A DNA stretch of 55,448 nt. Source: a virus. The notes under the pieces are model-generated. The model saw only the letters and a program-made list of their open reading frames with translations, ran no database searches and was not told the origin of the DNA. Positions within the stretch are counted from its first letter, which is position 1. Each line of letters starts with the position of its first letter. Shown piece by piece: positions 1 through 10,405 of this stretch. The stretch spans positions 1 to 55,448 of the IMG/VR virus record IMGVR_UViG_3300032284_000540; one strand, written 5' to 3'. The position numbers and the translations under genes were made by a program.

Positions 1-126
1 GGAGCCGTTCGCAGAAGAGTCCGTGGTGACTACGTTAGACGTGATGATGTCTATGATCTGGTTAGTCCTAGTTAACCAGGTACCGAACGACTGGGCGTTA
101 GTTATTTCTGAGAGAGTTATAGACAT
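1..126 (-). CDS. Tail fibre/structural protein, N-terminal fragment (runs off window)
   Basis: The first 42 codons of a minus-strand gene are visible, beginning MSITLSEITNAQSFGTW at base 126 and open to the window edge. This opening (SLTISQI-x-N-x-x-x-FGTWL type) is typical of fibre or structural proteins of marine T4-like phages, which is family recollection and not a search. It starts 3 bases after the stop of the 74-aa gene, so it is part of the same late baseplate/fibre operon. The rest of the protein lies outside the window. Confidence 0.7.
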   Translation of the reverse strand, partial: MSITLSEITNAQSFGTWLTRTNQIIDIITSNVVTTDSSANGS

Positions 127-129
127 CTG

Positions 130-354
130 TTACTTTGCTTCTCGTTCTAGTAGTTTCTTTAACAAGTCTTTTATATCTCGTACGTCTTCTTTAAGAGAGT
201 CTACTTCGTCTAACAGGCGTGCTTGTCTAAGAAGCTTATCTCTCTCTATCTTGTATTTATTAAGCTCCGTGTCATTGACGTTTAGTATCGCTTTACTGTC
301 TGCGTGCTTAATAAGATGAGTATGATCTTTCACCTTATAGTACTTCGGCTCCAT
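130..354 (-). CDS. Small coiled-coil protein of the baseplate/fibre operon
   Basis: This 74-residue protein is charged. Its second half is a run of Leu/Ile heptads (LLRQARLLDEVDSLKEDV onward) that looks like a coiled coil, and it has no Cys. It is tightly packed: its start lies one base from the stop of the 821-aa gene, and its stop lies 3 bases before the next fibre-like gene. A minor virion component or fibre-assembly helper would fit the position, but no family is recognised and the function is unknown. Confidence 0.65.
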   Translation of the reverse strand: MEPKYYKVKDHTHLIKHADSKAILNVNDTELNKYKIERDKLLRQARLLDEVDSLKEDVRDIKDLLKKLLEREAK

Positions 355-355
355 C

Positions 356-2821
356 TTAGACCTGCAAAGCTATAGCTCTGACATCGTTCATGATGGGTAC
401 TATCACCGAGCTATTAGAAGTAGGAACTACTTTTATGGCGAACGTCTGGAAAGTGTCGTACACCACATCAGAGGAATTGACGTAGCGAACTATTCCAGAG
501 TTATTAGCTAGCTTGAACGCTCCCGTAGCAGACTGAAGGGACGGGATCGCTCCTACAGAGACGTTCGAAGAAGTGAACGAGGGAGGAGTGAGAAGCTGAA
601 GGACTGTGGAGTTCGTCGTATGGGTTATTTCACGGACGTTGAACTGAGTAGAATTATTATCCGAGATGTAGATATAAGTGTTATTATTATATAGAGAAGT
701 ATCTTGAACTATAAGAGTATTAGAAGTCGAGTTGGCCCGGGCCCCGTAGTTGTCGACCAGTACCGATACTGGAAGGCCAAACTCTAGTTCTACAGTATTG
801 TTTCTGTTGATGAGAGAAGAGAACTGCGCGGAAGTGGTATCAGACTCTGGCATGTACGACCACGCTTTTTTAGCAAAAGCGTCTGGGTCAGAGTTATTCA
901 AGAACTTGCCGTACACGTTGAAGTTGGAGCCGGGTGCCCTAAAAGCATTCATATAGAGTATCAGGTCTTCGGCGTTCTGGTTGGCTGACAGTATCACGTT
1001 CTTAGAGATGTAACGAGAAGCCGCATAGTACCCGTTGTTGAGAGTCTCGTCGAACCATGTAGCTGCAGTCACGGCCGCGTTTGCTGCGGAGAGAGCTCCG
1101 ACAACGGGAGTAGAGTTGACGTTGAAGTACCCGTTCACTGAGTTTACTCTCAGAGCGGAGCCGTTAGCGAAAGCTATCACTCCGTTAGCCTGTGTGTTTC
1201 CCGATCCCTGAGTCACTACTTCTCCTACTACGAAGCTCAGCTGTGTATTAGAAAGAGAGAGGTAGTATCCAGACAGCTGAGTATTACTAGGAATTATGTT
1301 ATGGGTGAACGTCAGCGAAGTTCCCACAAAGTCGATCCACGGCGCCGTTAGATTATTAGCCGTCGACATCTCTACTTGCAGAAGAAACGAGTTGTTTCCA
1401 GAAAGTTTAGCTAGCTCGTTACTACGAGACATGACGTATCTCGTATTATCCGTAAATTCGTTGGGTATTCCCGGAGAAACGCTCGTAAAAGTAGAGCTCG
1501 CGTTTACGTAAGAGGTCGTGTTGCTTGTTCCTGCGAATGAGAAAGAAATGGCGGTCTGCGCGGGAGCTACGTAGTTAATGTTAGGAGTAAGAGAGTCTAT
1601 CGGCAAGTCGTCGACAGAAACTATCGTAGCGGTCGCGCCCGACTGCATGCCGAATAAGTACTGCCCGGCCAGGTTTGCGAAGTTTACTGAGGCGTTAGCA
1701 GAGCTATGTCCCAGAATCATATGATAGTTTTCACCTGGAAAGTATTGGAACGTGCCGTTCATACATCCAAAGAGGCCGGCGTCTCCAGCCATTCTTCCGA
1801 CTATAGCGCCAGAAGTATTAGTAAAATTAAACGGAGTGGCGACCGAGAGAGTAGTATTGCTGGGAATTCCTACTATCTTTCTAAAGTCTATAACTGACCT
1901 ATCAGAAGAGAGGACGTATATCGTGTTGTTTACAGCATAGTCCGAGATGTTCGAATTAGGTACGGTAAATGTGTTAGCTCCGTTAGTTACTGACACTCCT
2001 TGTAATAACGAGGATATCGTAGCGTTTCCGGTGCTAGAGATAAGATTCGAGTATGATCCCGTGGTATTACTAAAAGTACCGACGACGTTCGTGACGTATA
2101 TAGCGCTAGCGCTTATCGAGTTGACTACGCCAGTGGCCACGTTAGAAGTACCGTTAGTCTGATATACAGTATTTCCTACTCCTATACTACCGACGAACGT
2201 AGGAGATATATTCAGTACTGCATCAGATACGATGCTGTTAGACACATATACTATTTCTTTAGGAGCGAACGTTCCTATCTGATTATTGATCGTAAGAAAT
2301 TCAGCTCTTAATACGTGATAAAAAATATTAGCAGAAGTACTAGTAAACTCGTTTATGTATATGTCGTACTTCATGCTCTCTCCGACGACTGCAGTGAACA
2401 CTAGGTCGTTGGAAGAGATGAAGAGGTTCCCGAGCTGATTAGACACGTAGATAGGAGAGTTGGTCAGAGCGTCAGTTCCTCCGACAGTAGCAGTCCATAC
2501 TTCATAGTCTGAGTTACCTCCGTCTGGAATAAGAACTATGGCGTACTGGACATTAGTTTGAATAAACGGCGGCTGGCTAAAAGCAAAAGACGTGGCTACG
2601 GAAGAGTCTGTAGAAGAAGATACTTGAGACGGAGTCGAGTGTGTCTGGCCGCCAGAGACTATGTTCGACGTAGGAACACCGTTCTCGGTAGTACGAATCT
2701 GCACAGTGATTCCGTATGTAGAAGAGACCGAAGCGAAGTATACGTTTATGCTATTTAAGAACACGCCGTCTATACTCGTGTTCGGTAAAGAGACTAAGAA
2801 AGTTTGTGCTATAGGCTTCAT
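356..2821 (-). CDS. Baseplate/tail structural protein, continuation of the DUF4815 protein
   Basis: This 821-aa late structural protein is rich in Asn, Ser and Thr. It opens with MKPIAQTFLV, followed by a beta-rich segment. In relatives I recall a (P)LAQTF segment as an internal region near the C-terminus of DUF4815-containing baseplate proteins, and here it is at residue 3 of a separate protein. The middle and end carry copies of a recurring beta module (pattern VG-x-x-V-x-Q ... G-x-V ... V-x-G-x-F) also seen in the gp8-like protein. It follows the 1451-aa gene by 60 bases with its own late-promoter-like element. A baseplate periphery or fibre-connecting role is inferred. Confidence 0.7.
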   Translation of the reverse strand: MKPIAQTFLVSLPNTSIDGVFLNSINVYFASVSSTYGITVQIRTTENGVPTSNIVSGGQTHSTPSQVSSSTDSSVATSFAFSQPPFIQTNVQYAIVLIPDGGNSDYEVWTATVGGTDALTNSPIYVSNQLGNLFISSNDLVFTAVVGESMKYDIYINEFTSTSANIFYHVLRAEFLTINNQIGTFAPKEIVYVSNSIVSDAVLNISPTFVGSIGVGNTVYQTNGTSNVATGVVNSISASAIYVTNVVGTFSNTTGSYSNLISSTGNATISSLLQGVSVTNGANTFTVPNSNISDYAVNNTIYVLSSDRSVIDFRKIVGIPSNTTLSVATPFNFTNTSGAIVGRMAGDAGLFGCMNGTFQYFPGENYHMILGHSSANASVNFANLAGQYLFGMQSGATATIVSVDDLPIDSLTPNINYVAPAQTAISFSFAGTSNTTSYVNASSTFTSVSPGIPNEFTDNTRYVMSRSNELAKLSGNNSFLLQVEMSTANNLTAPWIDFVGTSLTFTHNIIPSNTQLSGYYLSLSNTQLSFVVGEVVTQGSGNTQANGVIAFANGSALRVNSVNGYFNVNSTPVVGALSAANAAVTAATWFDETLNNGYYAASRYISKNVILSANQNAEDLILYMNAFRAPGSNFNVYGKFLNNSDPDAFAKKAWSYMPESDTTSAQFSSLINRNNTVELEFGLPVSVLVDNYGARANSTSNTLIVQDTSLYNNNTYIYISDNNSTQFNVREITHTTNSTVLQLLTPPSFTSSNVSVGAIPSLQSATGAFKLANNSGIVRYVNSSDVVYDTFQTFAIKVVPTSNSSVIVPIMNDVRAIALQV

Positions 2822-2849
2822 TAAGTTACTATCTCTTCATATGAATGAA

Positions 2850-2857
2850 TATTTATT
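2850..2857 (-). promoter_or_regulatory. Late promoter, AATAAATA
   Basis: On the minus strand the octamer AATAAATA differs from the T4 late element TATAAATA only in the first base. It sits in the 60-base gap between the 1451-aa and 821-aa genes, with room for a leader of about 23 bases before the 821-aa start. Confidence 0.5.
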
Positions 2858-2881
2858 AAATCGAGCAATGATCAGCCGGAC

Positions 2882-5800
2882 TCAGTGCCCGTCGCCGCCG
2901 CCGCCGGCGCCACCGTTTCCGCCACCGCCGCCACCGGAGCCCCAATCACCGACCACGCCACCGCTCCAACCATAATCGTAAGAAGGCGGGACGTATGGAG
3001 CCGGAGTATATACAACGTTGAGAGGAGGGCCCGCTGTAACAGTGTTCTGTTGAATAGTCTTTGTATTTACTACTTCCGCCAGAGCAACTGTAGCTTTCTG
3101 AGTATTCAGCACTGACTTAGCTAGAGATATAGACAATCCAGAACCGACATAAGTGGCCGAAGCTTGAGTCTGTATAGCGTTAGCTCCTTGTACTAAGCTA
3201 GATACATCTGCTAGCTGAAAAGTAAGGTCTCCGGCCTGAAACGTTTTTCCAGGTATGACGAATATACCGTATACGTTTCCGTTGGCGTCTGAAGAAAGAC
3301 CCGTTCCTAAAGAAGTAGAATTATACGTATAGTTATTGTTGCTACTATCAGTATATACATGATACCCGTTAGAAGTCACGGTCGAGTTATTGTTGACGCT
3401 CACGCTTCCCGTGTATAGAGTAAGCTGTACGCAGCTATTACTTACTGGAGTACTATTGAAGTAAGAGTATAACTTCGTAGAAGGCTTCATACCCGAAGCG
3501 CTAAAAAATACCGATCTAGAAACTATGTAGGGAAGGATAGACACGTTCTGAACGAACGTTCCTAAGTTTAGTTGTGTATTAGAAGTAGTGACAGAAAGCT
3601 GAGTTCCGGTCTGAGTCTGATTCAGCGTAGTGGTAGTGTTTATCTGTGAACCGTATACCGTAGTACTAGATCCGTCTGGATTGTAAGAAGTAGTAGGAGC
3701 AGTCGCGGTCTGAGTACTTACCGAGTTCGAGCTAGTCGTGACCCAGTTGCCCCACGTCGTTCCCCATCCTTGAGTTGCAGATAGATTGACAAAGTTAGAA
3801 GCCAGGTCTAAGTTGTTCACTACATCGGGCGCCACTTTGGTGTCAGGAGAAGTATCTCCCGAAGGAGAAAGAGACATGGTACCGACCCAGTCGAAGACGT
3901 TACCCTCTACGCAGTTGCGATACTTCGAAGCGTACGGCTGCGACTGAAACAGAGTAGCAGTATACGGAAGAGAGACTACTGAACCTGAAGAAGAATATTC
4001 GTCGCTGATAGAATCTACGTAGGGCCCGAGCATATGCTGCTCGAAGTACGGCCGAGCTTGATGAGCGTTTACGTCTATAGCCATTAAGAAAGTAGGATCG
4101 AGTGTGTTAGTGATGTTGAAACCGGCAAAGGGATCTACCAGTATGCCGTTCTGGAATCGATTCTGACCGGTCACGCTAGACACTATGTTAGTAGAAGCAG
4201 TGGCCTGCTCCAGCTGCGAGAGAGAAGTGTAGTACTCTAGGCTAGAGATCCTGTCGTCCAGAGACTTGATGTTAGCCATCGTGTATCTCTGGTTCTGACT
4301 CAGAGAAGTCGTCACAGAGTAGTCGTATCTCTTATAAGAAGCTGCGTCTGACGGAGCAAGAGTGGGATACGGCGGCACGTAGGCCGAACCGAGAGTCATC
4401 GTCCTCGGCGGTTCTGGAGGAGCAGCCGGCGTGATAGACGGGATTCCCTCGGTCACGATCATCTGACCAGAAGTCGTAAGAGACACGCGATCTATCCTAG
4501 GAAGATAGTGCGCCAGGTCTGTCACAAAGTTATAATTGGGGCTCGGCGAATGAGCTCCAGAAGAAAGGACAGAGAAAGTCAGCGCGGCCGAAGGATTGAC
4601 GTTCACGCTGTTAGCAGCGAAGCTGTTGTTAGCGGCGGCCGTGTTGGCGGCGAACGGCCTGAAGTCTGCCGAGTCTCTTAAGTCGAAAGTCGTACCCTTC
4701 GTTGGTGAAGTGAATACCGGTATCTGAGCCGTAGTGATAGCAGCAGCGTTAGAAGTATTGATGTCGTCTATCGGATAAGAGTTAGCAGTAAAGAACCCGA
4801 CTCCCTGCGTCTGATTATAAGTGAAATGATCGATAGACACGAGAAGCAGAGTGGTATTAGCAAGAGCGGTGTTAGAACTTATGTATCCAAGACCGTAGTA
4901 CCCGTCTCTCTGACCATTGTCTAGATTGAAAGAAGAGACGGCATCTATTCCAGTATTGACATAACCAGAAGTAGAGTTGCATACCCATACATGATTCAAT
5001 TTGAACACGTCTGGAACGCCTAAGCACCACGGTCCTGATACGCCGCCGACGTTATTAGACAAGTTAATTCTAACCAGAGTGCCGCGATTAATTACTTTAC
5101 TGATAGGAACCGTGGCAGATCTATCTACGTCATAGTAAGTCGAGACATTGAAAGCTCCATTGGTCGTGGTTCCTAAGTTGAGAGTAGCCGTAGTCCCTGA
5201 TATCGAGATAGAACGATTCGGTCTATTGACGAACGGGATAGGAAGTCCGGCCGGCCAAAACTCTTGATGAACCATAGTAGAAGTATTAGAGGCGAACGGA
5301 GCGTCTACGTAGAGAGAAGTGTCAGATACTATAGATACTATCTGTCTGTAAGCGCTGGTAGTAGTATTGCTGACGTATATGACGTCTCCTGCAGAATACT
5401 TCGAAGTAAACGTAGTTCCTGATCCGACTATCTGGCTGGATCCGTTAGCCGCCGCCGAGCTAGAGATAGTCACGGTACCGGTGTTGTTCGAGCTATAAGC
5501 GTTGATCGTCGGTATCACTTCGAAAGAACCTGCTTGTGAGTAAGACAGCGTTCCAGAATAGATGAAGTTCTCCGTGCCGGTTCCTACCGGCGCCGGTATG
5601 GTTATCGTGGTATTTCCGGTCGAAGAGAAAGTAGTATTAGATCTGTTCCTGTAGATATAAGAAGTATTATTGAAGCCGTTAGCTACTATAGCTTTCTGAC
5701 CAAAGGGATATATGTTCGTGTTATTGATGATCTCTTGTATTTGAGCTATGTTGGTGTTAGTACTATAGTTATACGTGAGGACTACGTCTGCTACAGCTCC

Positions 5801-7237
5801 GACTGTACCTCCACCGTTATTAAGAACTATGCTCTTAGTCTGACTAAAGCTGTAACCGGCAGACATCTGGATGTCGAAAAGATACATGAGATAAGTGGCG
5901 TCGAATCCCGGAGTTCCAGAATTTAGTTCTATACCGCGAACGTATGCCGTTCCTATCTTGCTACTAGAAGAGTAAGATGTAGCAAGATAAGTCGTGTTCG
6001 ATACAGCCATCCTAGCGTCGTTATGTAACTCTACTTGAGCCAGGTTCTGATTATTGAAGTCGCCGACGAGCTGATAGACGATCACGTAGTAACCGAAGTT
6101 TAACGAAGTCTGATGCTGTAAGAAAGATTCAGTATCGGTTCCTTTACGAAGATTGACGGAACTATTATTCAAGAAGTCTACGCGATAGCCTTTTACATAT
6201 CCTAGGCCCGGAGAAGATATAAGATTTAGTGTATTAGCTACGAGAGGATCCGACGGTACTTTAGATTTGACAGAGAGTATAAACGGGTTTACTACGAAGT
6301 CGCCGTTAGTCTCATAGACCGTCTGCGCCAGCTGCTTTCCTATAGACGAGAGCTGAGGATCGTTCTTAATCGTGACTGGCTTTCCGGCCGAGAAGTCACA
6401 TACCGAAAAGAAGTCAGAGGTATTCGAAGTATTCGAAGTAGCTCTTACTACGAGGTTGGGAGTAAGGACTAGACGATCAGCTCCCGGAGAGGAGTAGTTA
6501 GGAGCTCCGGCGGCGTTGTCGAGAAGAGCGGTATTAGACAGCGCAGTATCGACGCTCTCTATTACGCCGAAACCGACAGACAGCCCGTCGGGAACATTAG
6601 AGTAAGGAGTCACCACGGCAGTCTGAGTCGGGAATCGTATGAAGTATCCCTTCTTGAATATGGTGCCTTCTGTCACCGTCATGGCGTAAGCAGAGCCCGT
6701 CACGTTTCCGATGGAGACGTTCCCGGTGTTAGAAGCCACAGCCACGTTTCCGACGGCGACGTTTGCAGTAGAAGCTATGACGAGAGTATCTGCCGGATCG
6801 AACGTGCTCTGTTGAGCGCTATTGGAGTACGTGCCAGAGTTTAGATACTTGATATATAGAGTGTTTAGAGCCGGAGCTTGAGATAATAGACCCTGCGTAG
6901 CGTTTATGATCGTAGCCTGTAGACCGTTCTTATTGTATACGACTCTTCCTACGAAGTCAGATATAGTAAAAGCAGCGCCGTTGGAGTAGTTGTCGTTTAT
7001 CTTTACGAAAGTATAGTTGTTATCGAAAGTGAAAGAACAACCGTCGATTACCGACCCTTCTTGAAATACGTTTCTACCAAACTTTGTTATCTGATCCTGA
7101 AGAATGCTCTGTAGAGAATTTAGCTCTCTTACCTGTACCGGAAGGCTAGGTTTGAATAATACAGCATACTGATTAGAGTCTGGATTGAAATCATCAAAGT
7201 ACGGGTTAAGAGAGAGATCTGTTTGAAGCTCTGACAT
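2882..7237 (-). CDS. Baseplate structural protein, DUF4815 family
   Basis: This 1451-aa protein begins MSELQTDLSLNPYFDDFNPD, followed by the segment LQDQITKFGRNVFQEGSVI around residues 44-62. This is the characteristic opening of DUF4815 baseplate proteins of marine T4-like phages, which occupy the place of T4 gp9/gp10. Most of the rest is Asn/Ser/Thr-rich beta structure. The C-terminus is a Pro/Gly tail ending in a Gly run (bases about 2885-2950). The segment that usually continues the family appears as the separate downstream 821-aa protein. An AGAGGA ribosome site lies just before the ATG, and transcription probably starts from a late element at 7263-7270. Confidence 0.8.
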   Translation of the reverse strand: MSELQTDLSLNPYFDDFNPDSNQYAVLFKPSLPVQVRELNSLQSILQDQITKFGRNVFQEGSVIDGCSFTFDNNYTFVKINDNYSNGAAFTISDFVGRVVYNKNGLQATIINATQGLLSQAPALNTLYIKYLNSGTYSNSAQQSTFDPADTLVIASTANVAVGNVAVASNTGNVSIGNVTGSAYAMTVTEGTIFKKGYFIRFPTQTAVVTPYSNVPDGLSVGFGVIESVDTALSNTALLDNAAGAPNYSSPGADRLVLTPNLVVRATSNTSNTSDFFSVCDFSAGKPVTIKNDPQLSSIGKQLAQTVYETNGDFVVNPFILSVKSKVPSDPLVANTLNLISSPGLGYVKGYRVDFLNNSSVNLRKGTDTESFLQHQTSLNFGYYVIVYQLVGDFNNQNLAQVELHNDARMAVSNTTYLATSYSSSSKIGTAYVRGIELNSGTPGFDATYLMYLFDIQMSAGYSFSQTKSIVLNNGGGTVGAVADVVLTYNYSTNTNIAQIQEIINNTNIYPFGQKAIVANGFNNTSYIYRNRSNTTFSSTGNTTITIPAPVGTGTENFIYSGTLSYSQAGSFEVIPTINAYSSNNTGTVTISSSAAANGSSQIVGSGTTFTSKYSAGDVIYVSNTTTSAYRQIVSIVSDTSLYVDAPFASNTSTMVHQEFWPAGLPIPFVNRPNRSISISGTTATLNLGTTTNGAFNVSTYYDVDRSATVPISKVINRGTLVRINLSNNVGGVSGPWCLGVPDVFKLNHVWVCNSTSGYVNTGIDAVSSFNLDNGQRDGYYGLGYISSNTALANTTLLLVSIDHFTYNQTQGVGFFTANSYPIDDINTSNAAAITTAQIPVFTSPTKGTTFDLRDSADFRPFAANTAAANNSFAANSVNVNPSAALTFSVLSSGAHSPSPNYNFVTDLAHYLPRIDRVSLTTSGQMIVTEGIPSITPAAPPEPPRTMTLGSAYVPPYPTLAPSDAASYKRYDYSVTTSLSQNQRYTMANIKSLDDRISSLEYYTSLSQLEQATASTNIVSSVTGQNRFQNGILVDPFAGFNITNTLDPTFLMAIDVNAHQARPYFEQHMLGPYVDSISDEYSSSGSVVSLPYTATLFQSQPYASKYRNCVEGNVFDWVGTMSLSPSGDTSPDTKVAPDVVNNLDLASNFVNLSATQGWGTTWGNWVTTSSNSVSTQTATAPTTSYNPDGSSTTVYGSQINTTTTLNQTQTGTQLSVTTSNTQLNLGTFVQNVSILPYIVSRSVFFSASGMKPSTKLYSYFNSTPVSNSCVQLTLYTGSVSVNNNSTVTSNGYHVYTDSSNNNYTYNSTSLGTGLSSDANGNVYGIFVIPGKTFQAGDLTFQLADVSSLVQGANAIQTQASATYVGSGLSISLAKSVLNTQKATVALAEVVNTKTIQQNTVTAGPPLNVVYTPAPYVPPSYDYGWSGGVVGDWGSGGGGGGNGGAGGGGDGH

Positions 7238-7245
7238 TAAATCCT

Positions 7246-10200
7246 CTAGAACTGAATTACTATATTTATTTTCTCGGACGAAGTATTCGACCTAGTGAAA
7301 GGCGTTAAATTTTCCAAGTATAATACCTTTCCGCTGTTTCTAGTCAAGTCTGGATACGTTATAGACTTTGCCAGAGAAGGAACACCGGTCGCTGCAGAAC
7401 TCGCTCCTGTCACGGCATTGTTTCCTACTTGAAAAGTACCTACTACGTCCGACAGCACCAGAGAAGTATATACTCCGGCCAGCGCTCCGCCTATATTTAG
7501 GTTGTTCGTTACAGTGTCTCCGATAATAAAGACTCCGTTGGCCGCCGTACATCTAACGTAGCTATTGTTCGCCACGTAAGTCACAATGGCAGTAGCTCCT
7601 GTGTTTGCGTCAGTAAGAGTCTGACCAGCAAATATCGTACCGTTAGAAGAAGTGAAAGCCAAGTCTATGTCGGTGTTAGTACTGACTACCGTGCCGTACG
7701 CGTTAGTAACCGCCTGAGTCACCGTTTCGTACAGAGAAAATGCTCTGTTGTTAGAAGTCAAAGTGATCCTACCAGTCTGTACGAAACTGTGCACGAAGTT
7801 GGCCGAAGAATCCACGGTGTCGTTCGCCGTATATATCGATACTACTGAAGCAGAAGCGTTGGTAGCAGGATCATAGACTATATCACCGGTGTTTATATGG
7901 CCGGTAACGTTAGAGACTTGTATAGTAGTGTTAGTAACTGCCTGTGTGATGGTACCAGTCGACAGAGTATTTTTATCCTTTAGTGTCTCTACGTCTGAGT
8001 ATACAGAAAAGTATACTATGTTCGACGTAGTAACGTTGGCCGTTGTGTTAGAAGTTAGGCCGACTATCTTATTATTGTTAGTGTTAGAGAACTGGTGAAG
8101 AGTAGCCTGCACACCGGTAAGCTGCAAGAAGCTGCTGTTGGCATAGAGCACGGTACCGGCAGCGTTAGTAGAGGGCTGAAACACCGTCTCTCCTACCGCG
8201 AAAGAGTTAGACTGAGTGTTAGACACTGCGACATCAAGCGTAGTAAAAGAGCTCAAGTTCAAGTATACTTGCTGGAACTCTGGAGACTCTAGTATTCCTA
8301 TACGTCTGTAGCTCCCGTACAACGGGTAACGATAGCTCTCCGAGTACCCGTTGCCGAACGTCATCGATACACCGACGTACTTGGCTCCCAGCTCGGAGTA
8401 CACGTTCGCGCCGTGCCCTAGAGCCGGGCTTATAGCGGCGCTTAACGCAGCTCCGGACCCGTAAGAGTTATTAGAAGATATAGAAATGTTGGCGTATGTA
8501 TAGTTTTGGCCGTTGTTTATCAGGACAATGTCTGATATCTGTCTAGACAGATTGTTTCCGCTAGTATCGACATACGCGTATGCTACGGCTCCGTTACCGT
8601 CTCCAGAGATGGTGACTTTTGGTGATATCACGTACTCTGTCAGCTCGTTAGGAGTTATTGCGTAAGAGACTACGGTAGCAGACGATACTGGAACAGTGCA
8701 TGCTGTCGGGTATATACTTATATTTTCTCCGACTAAGAAGTCGCCGCCGGGTGATGTTACTGTTATGTTAGGATATGAGTTCACTGATACTATATAAGCT
8801 CTAGCGTTAGAAGAAGCTCCGAGCATGTAGAGGTTCGCCGTCAGCGTTCCAGAGACGTTAGAGAGTATCAACACACTAGAGTTAGAGAATGACACTACTC
8901 CGTTCGCGGCCTGATTCACGTTGTTGACGTCTACTTGAGTAACCAGCTCTCCAGGAATGAAGTTAACACCCGCCGGTGTCGTGTTAGATATATTCAAGCT
9001 CTGACCAGTAAGGTTCGTATATACTACCTGACCAGACAGGTCTATGGAAGTGAGCGAAGACGGTTCGGCTGCGTACGGTATAGAGTAGTACACGTTGGCT
9101 ACTAGCGTATTAGAGAACGGAGTAGCGGGATTAACCGTAATAGAAGTCGTGTTAGAAGCCGTGATTCTTCTTATATTGAACTGATTCAGCCCGCCAGAGT
9201 TTCCTACTTGAACGTAAGTACCCACTGCAAACACACTAGTGTTGATAGTCGTGTTACCTACCACGGACACCACGGTGTTACCAGATACGACGCTTACTGT
9301 CCCGGTTCCTGCTAAGCCGCCGTGTGAAGTATCGTAGATCGGATAAGAATATAAGTTAGACCACTGAGAAGCAGCCGTGTTAGGCTGCAATAAGATACCA
9401 GAAGAATTGGACTGAGATACTACACCGTTGTATCCGGACACGGACTGGTACACCGTGTCTCCTATGTTGAAGTACCCCGTTGGATAGACATAAGACAAGC
9501 TTACTAAGTTCTGAGTTACGACGTCTCCTACTATGACATTGGAGCTAGTCACGTTTGCGAGACCTAAGTTGACGTAACTAATAAAAGGAGGATTAACTAG
9601 TATCTGCTTGGAAGTACCGGAGTAGTTAACGACGTTGCTGATCTGGCCAGCTCCTCCGCCGGCTTTCAAGTAGATAGAAGATCCCGTGTAGTAGTTGTCT
9701 TGCGGCGAAGAAGTAGACGGGAGCTGAACTACGTAGTTGTTCACTACTGCCGCTAAGAATCCTTCTTCGTACACCTCGTATCCCTGCCCCGGGTTAGTGA
9801 GAGCCAGATAGTCTATCGTGCCGGGTACGGCGTTGCTCTGCACGTTCGCGTTTATAGTGACCGGGACGTAAGTGTTAGAAGTGAAAGTACTATTCGCAAT
9901 GGAGCTTATCGTGTACATGTACTTCCAGATATATCCGTCGACCGTAATAAAGTTTCCGGACGGAGTATTAAGAGCAGGTTTTACTATTGAGTTGGCGCCG
10001 TTATTATTGTATATACACTTATAAACTTCTCCGGCATCAGTGACTACAAAGAACTTCTCGTTGATCAAGTTTCCGTCGTACTGTGAGTACTGCGCATAAG
10101 TCGTATTGTTAGTCCACTGATAGTTGGGTATCATATAAGAGATGTTGTTACTGAATATCAGCTTACCGTAGCTAAGGTCTTGATACAGAGACAGCTCGGT

Positions 10201-10383
10201 CTGTTCTACGGAGTTGTTCGCTGCTGGCACGTCTCCTGCGCTGTCGTCTACTTGACCGTTGGAGTTCAGCCACGGAGTCGGCTTTCCGACGAAGAGGTAG
10301 TAAGACTTGCTTGTGTCTTCTACATTCGATATGAAATTGCTTATGGTGTCTATTATCTGGTTTACTGTGACTGTCGCCATCAT
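7246..10383 (-). CDS. 8: Baseplate wedge protein, T4 gp8-like, expanded
   Basis: The first ~170 residues match the gp8 pattern: SYYLFVGKPTPW near residue 26, SYMIPNYQW near residue 83, and NEKFFVVTDAGEVYKCIYNN followed by DGYIWKYMYTI near residues 108-158, comparable to DGYVWEYLFEI in T4 gp8. T4 gp8 has 334 residues; this one has 1045. The extra length is about nine tandem-like beta modules (VG-x-x-V-x-Q ... GVV ... V-x-G-x-F) inserted before and after the conserved PEFQ region. gp8 is a dimer in the baseplate wedge, joining gp7, gp10 and gp6. Two adjacent ATGs (10383 and 10380) could both serve as start. Confidence 0.85.
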   Translation of the reverse strand: MMATVTVNQIIDTISNFISNVEDTSKSYYLFVGKPTPWLNSNGQVDDSAGDVPAANNSVEQTELSLYQDLSYGKLIFSNNISYMIPNYQWTNNTTYAQYSQYDGNLINEKFFVVTDAGEVYKCIYNNNGANSIVKPALNTPSGNFITVDGYIWKYMYTISSIANSTFTSNTYVPVTINANVQSNAVPGTIDYLALTNPGQGYEVYEEGFLAAVVNNYVVQLPSTSSPQDNYYTGSSIYLKAGGGAGQISNVVNYSGTSKQILVNPPFISYVNLGLANVTSSNVIVGDVVTQNLVSLSYVYPTGYFNIGDTVYQSVSGYNGVVSQSNSSGILLQPNTAASQWSNLYSYPIYDTSHGGLAGTGTVSVVSGNTVVSVVGNTTINTSVFAVGTYVQVGNSGGLNQFNIRRITASNTTSITVNPATPFSNTLVANVYYSIPYAAEPSSLTSIDLSGQVVYTNLTGQSLNISNTTPAGVNFIPGELVTQVDVNNVNQAANGVVSFSNSSVLILSNVSGTLTANLYMLGASSNARAYIVSVNSYPNITVTSPGGDFLVGENISIYPTACTVPVSSATVVSYAITPNELTEYVISPKVTISGDGNGAVAYAYVDTSGNNLSRQISDIVLINNGQNYTYANISISSNNSYGSGAALSAAISPALGHGANVYSELGAKYVGVSMTFGNGYSESYRYPLYGSYRRIGILESPEFQQVYLNLSSFTTLDVAVSNTQSNSFAVGETVFQPSTNAAGTVLYANSSFLQLTGVQATLHQFSNTNNNKIVGLTSNTTANVTTSNIVYFSVYSDVETLKDKNTLSTGTITQAVTNTTIQVSNVTGHINTGDIVYDPATNASASVVSIYTANDTVDSSANFVHSFVQTGRITLTSNNRAFSLYETVTQAVTNAYGTVVSTNTDIDLAFTSSNGTIFAGQTLTDANTGATAIVTYVANNSYVRCTAANGVFIIGDTVTNNLNIGGALAGVYTSLVLSDVVGTFQVGNNAVTGASSAATGVPSLAKSITYPDLTRNSGKVLYLENLTPFTRSNTSSEKINIVIQF
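7263..7270 (-). promoter_or_regulatory. Late promoter, AATAAATA
   Basis: The octamer AATAAATA lies on the minus strand inside the end of the gp8-like gene, about 26 bases before the DUF4815 gene start, with an AGAGGA ribosome site in between. It is one mismatch from the T4 late consensus. Confidence 0.5.
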
Positions 10384-10405
10384 TCAACTCTGTGTGATTT
10401 CGATA

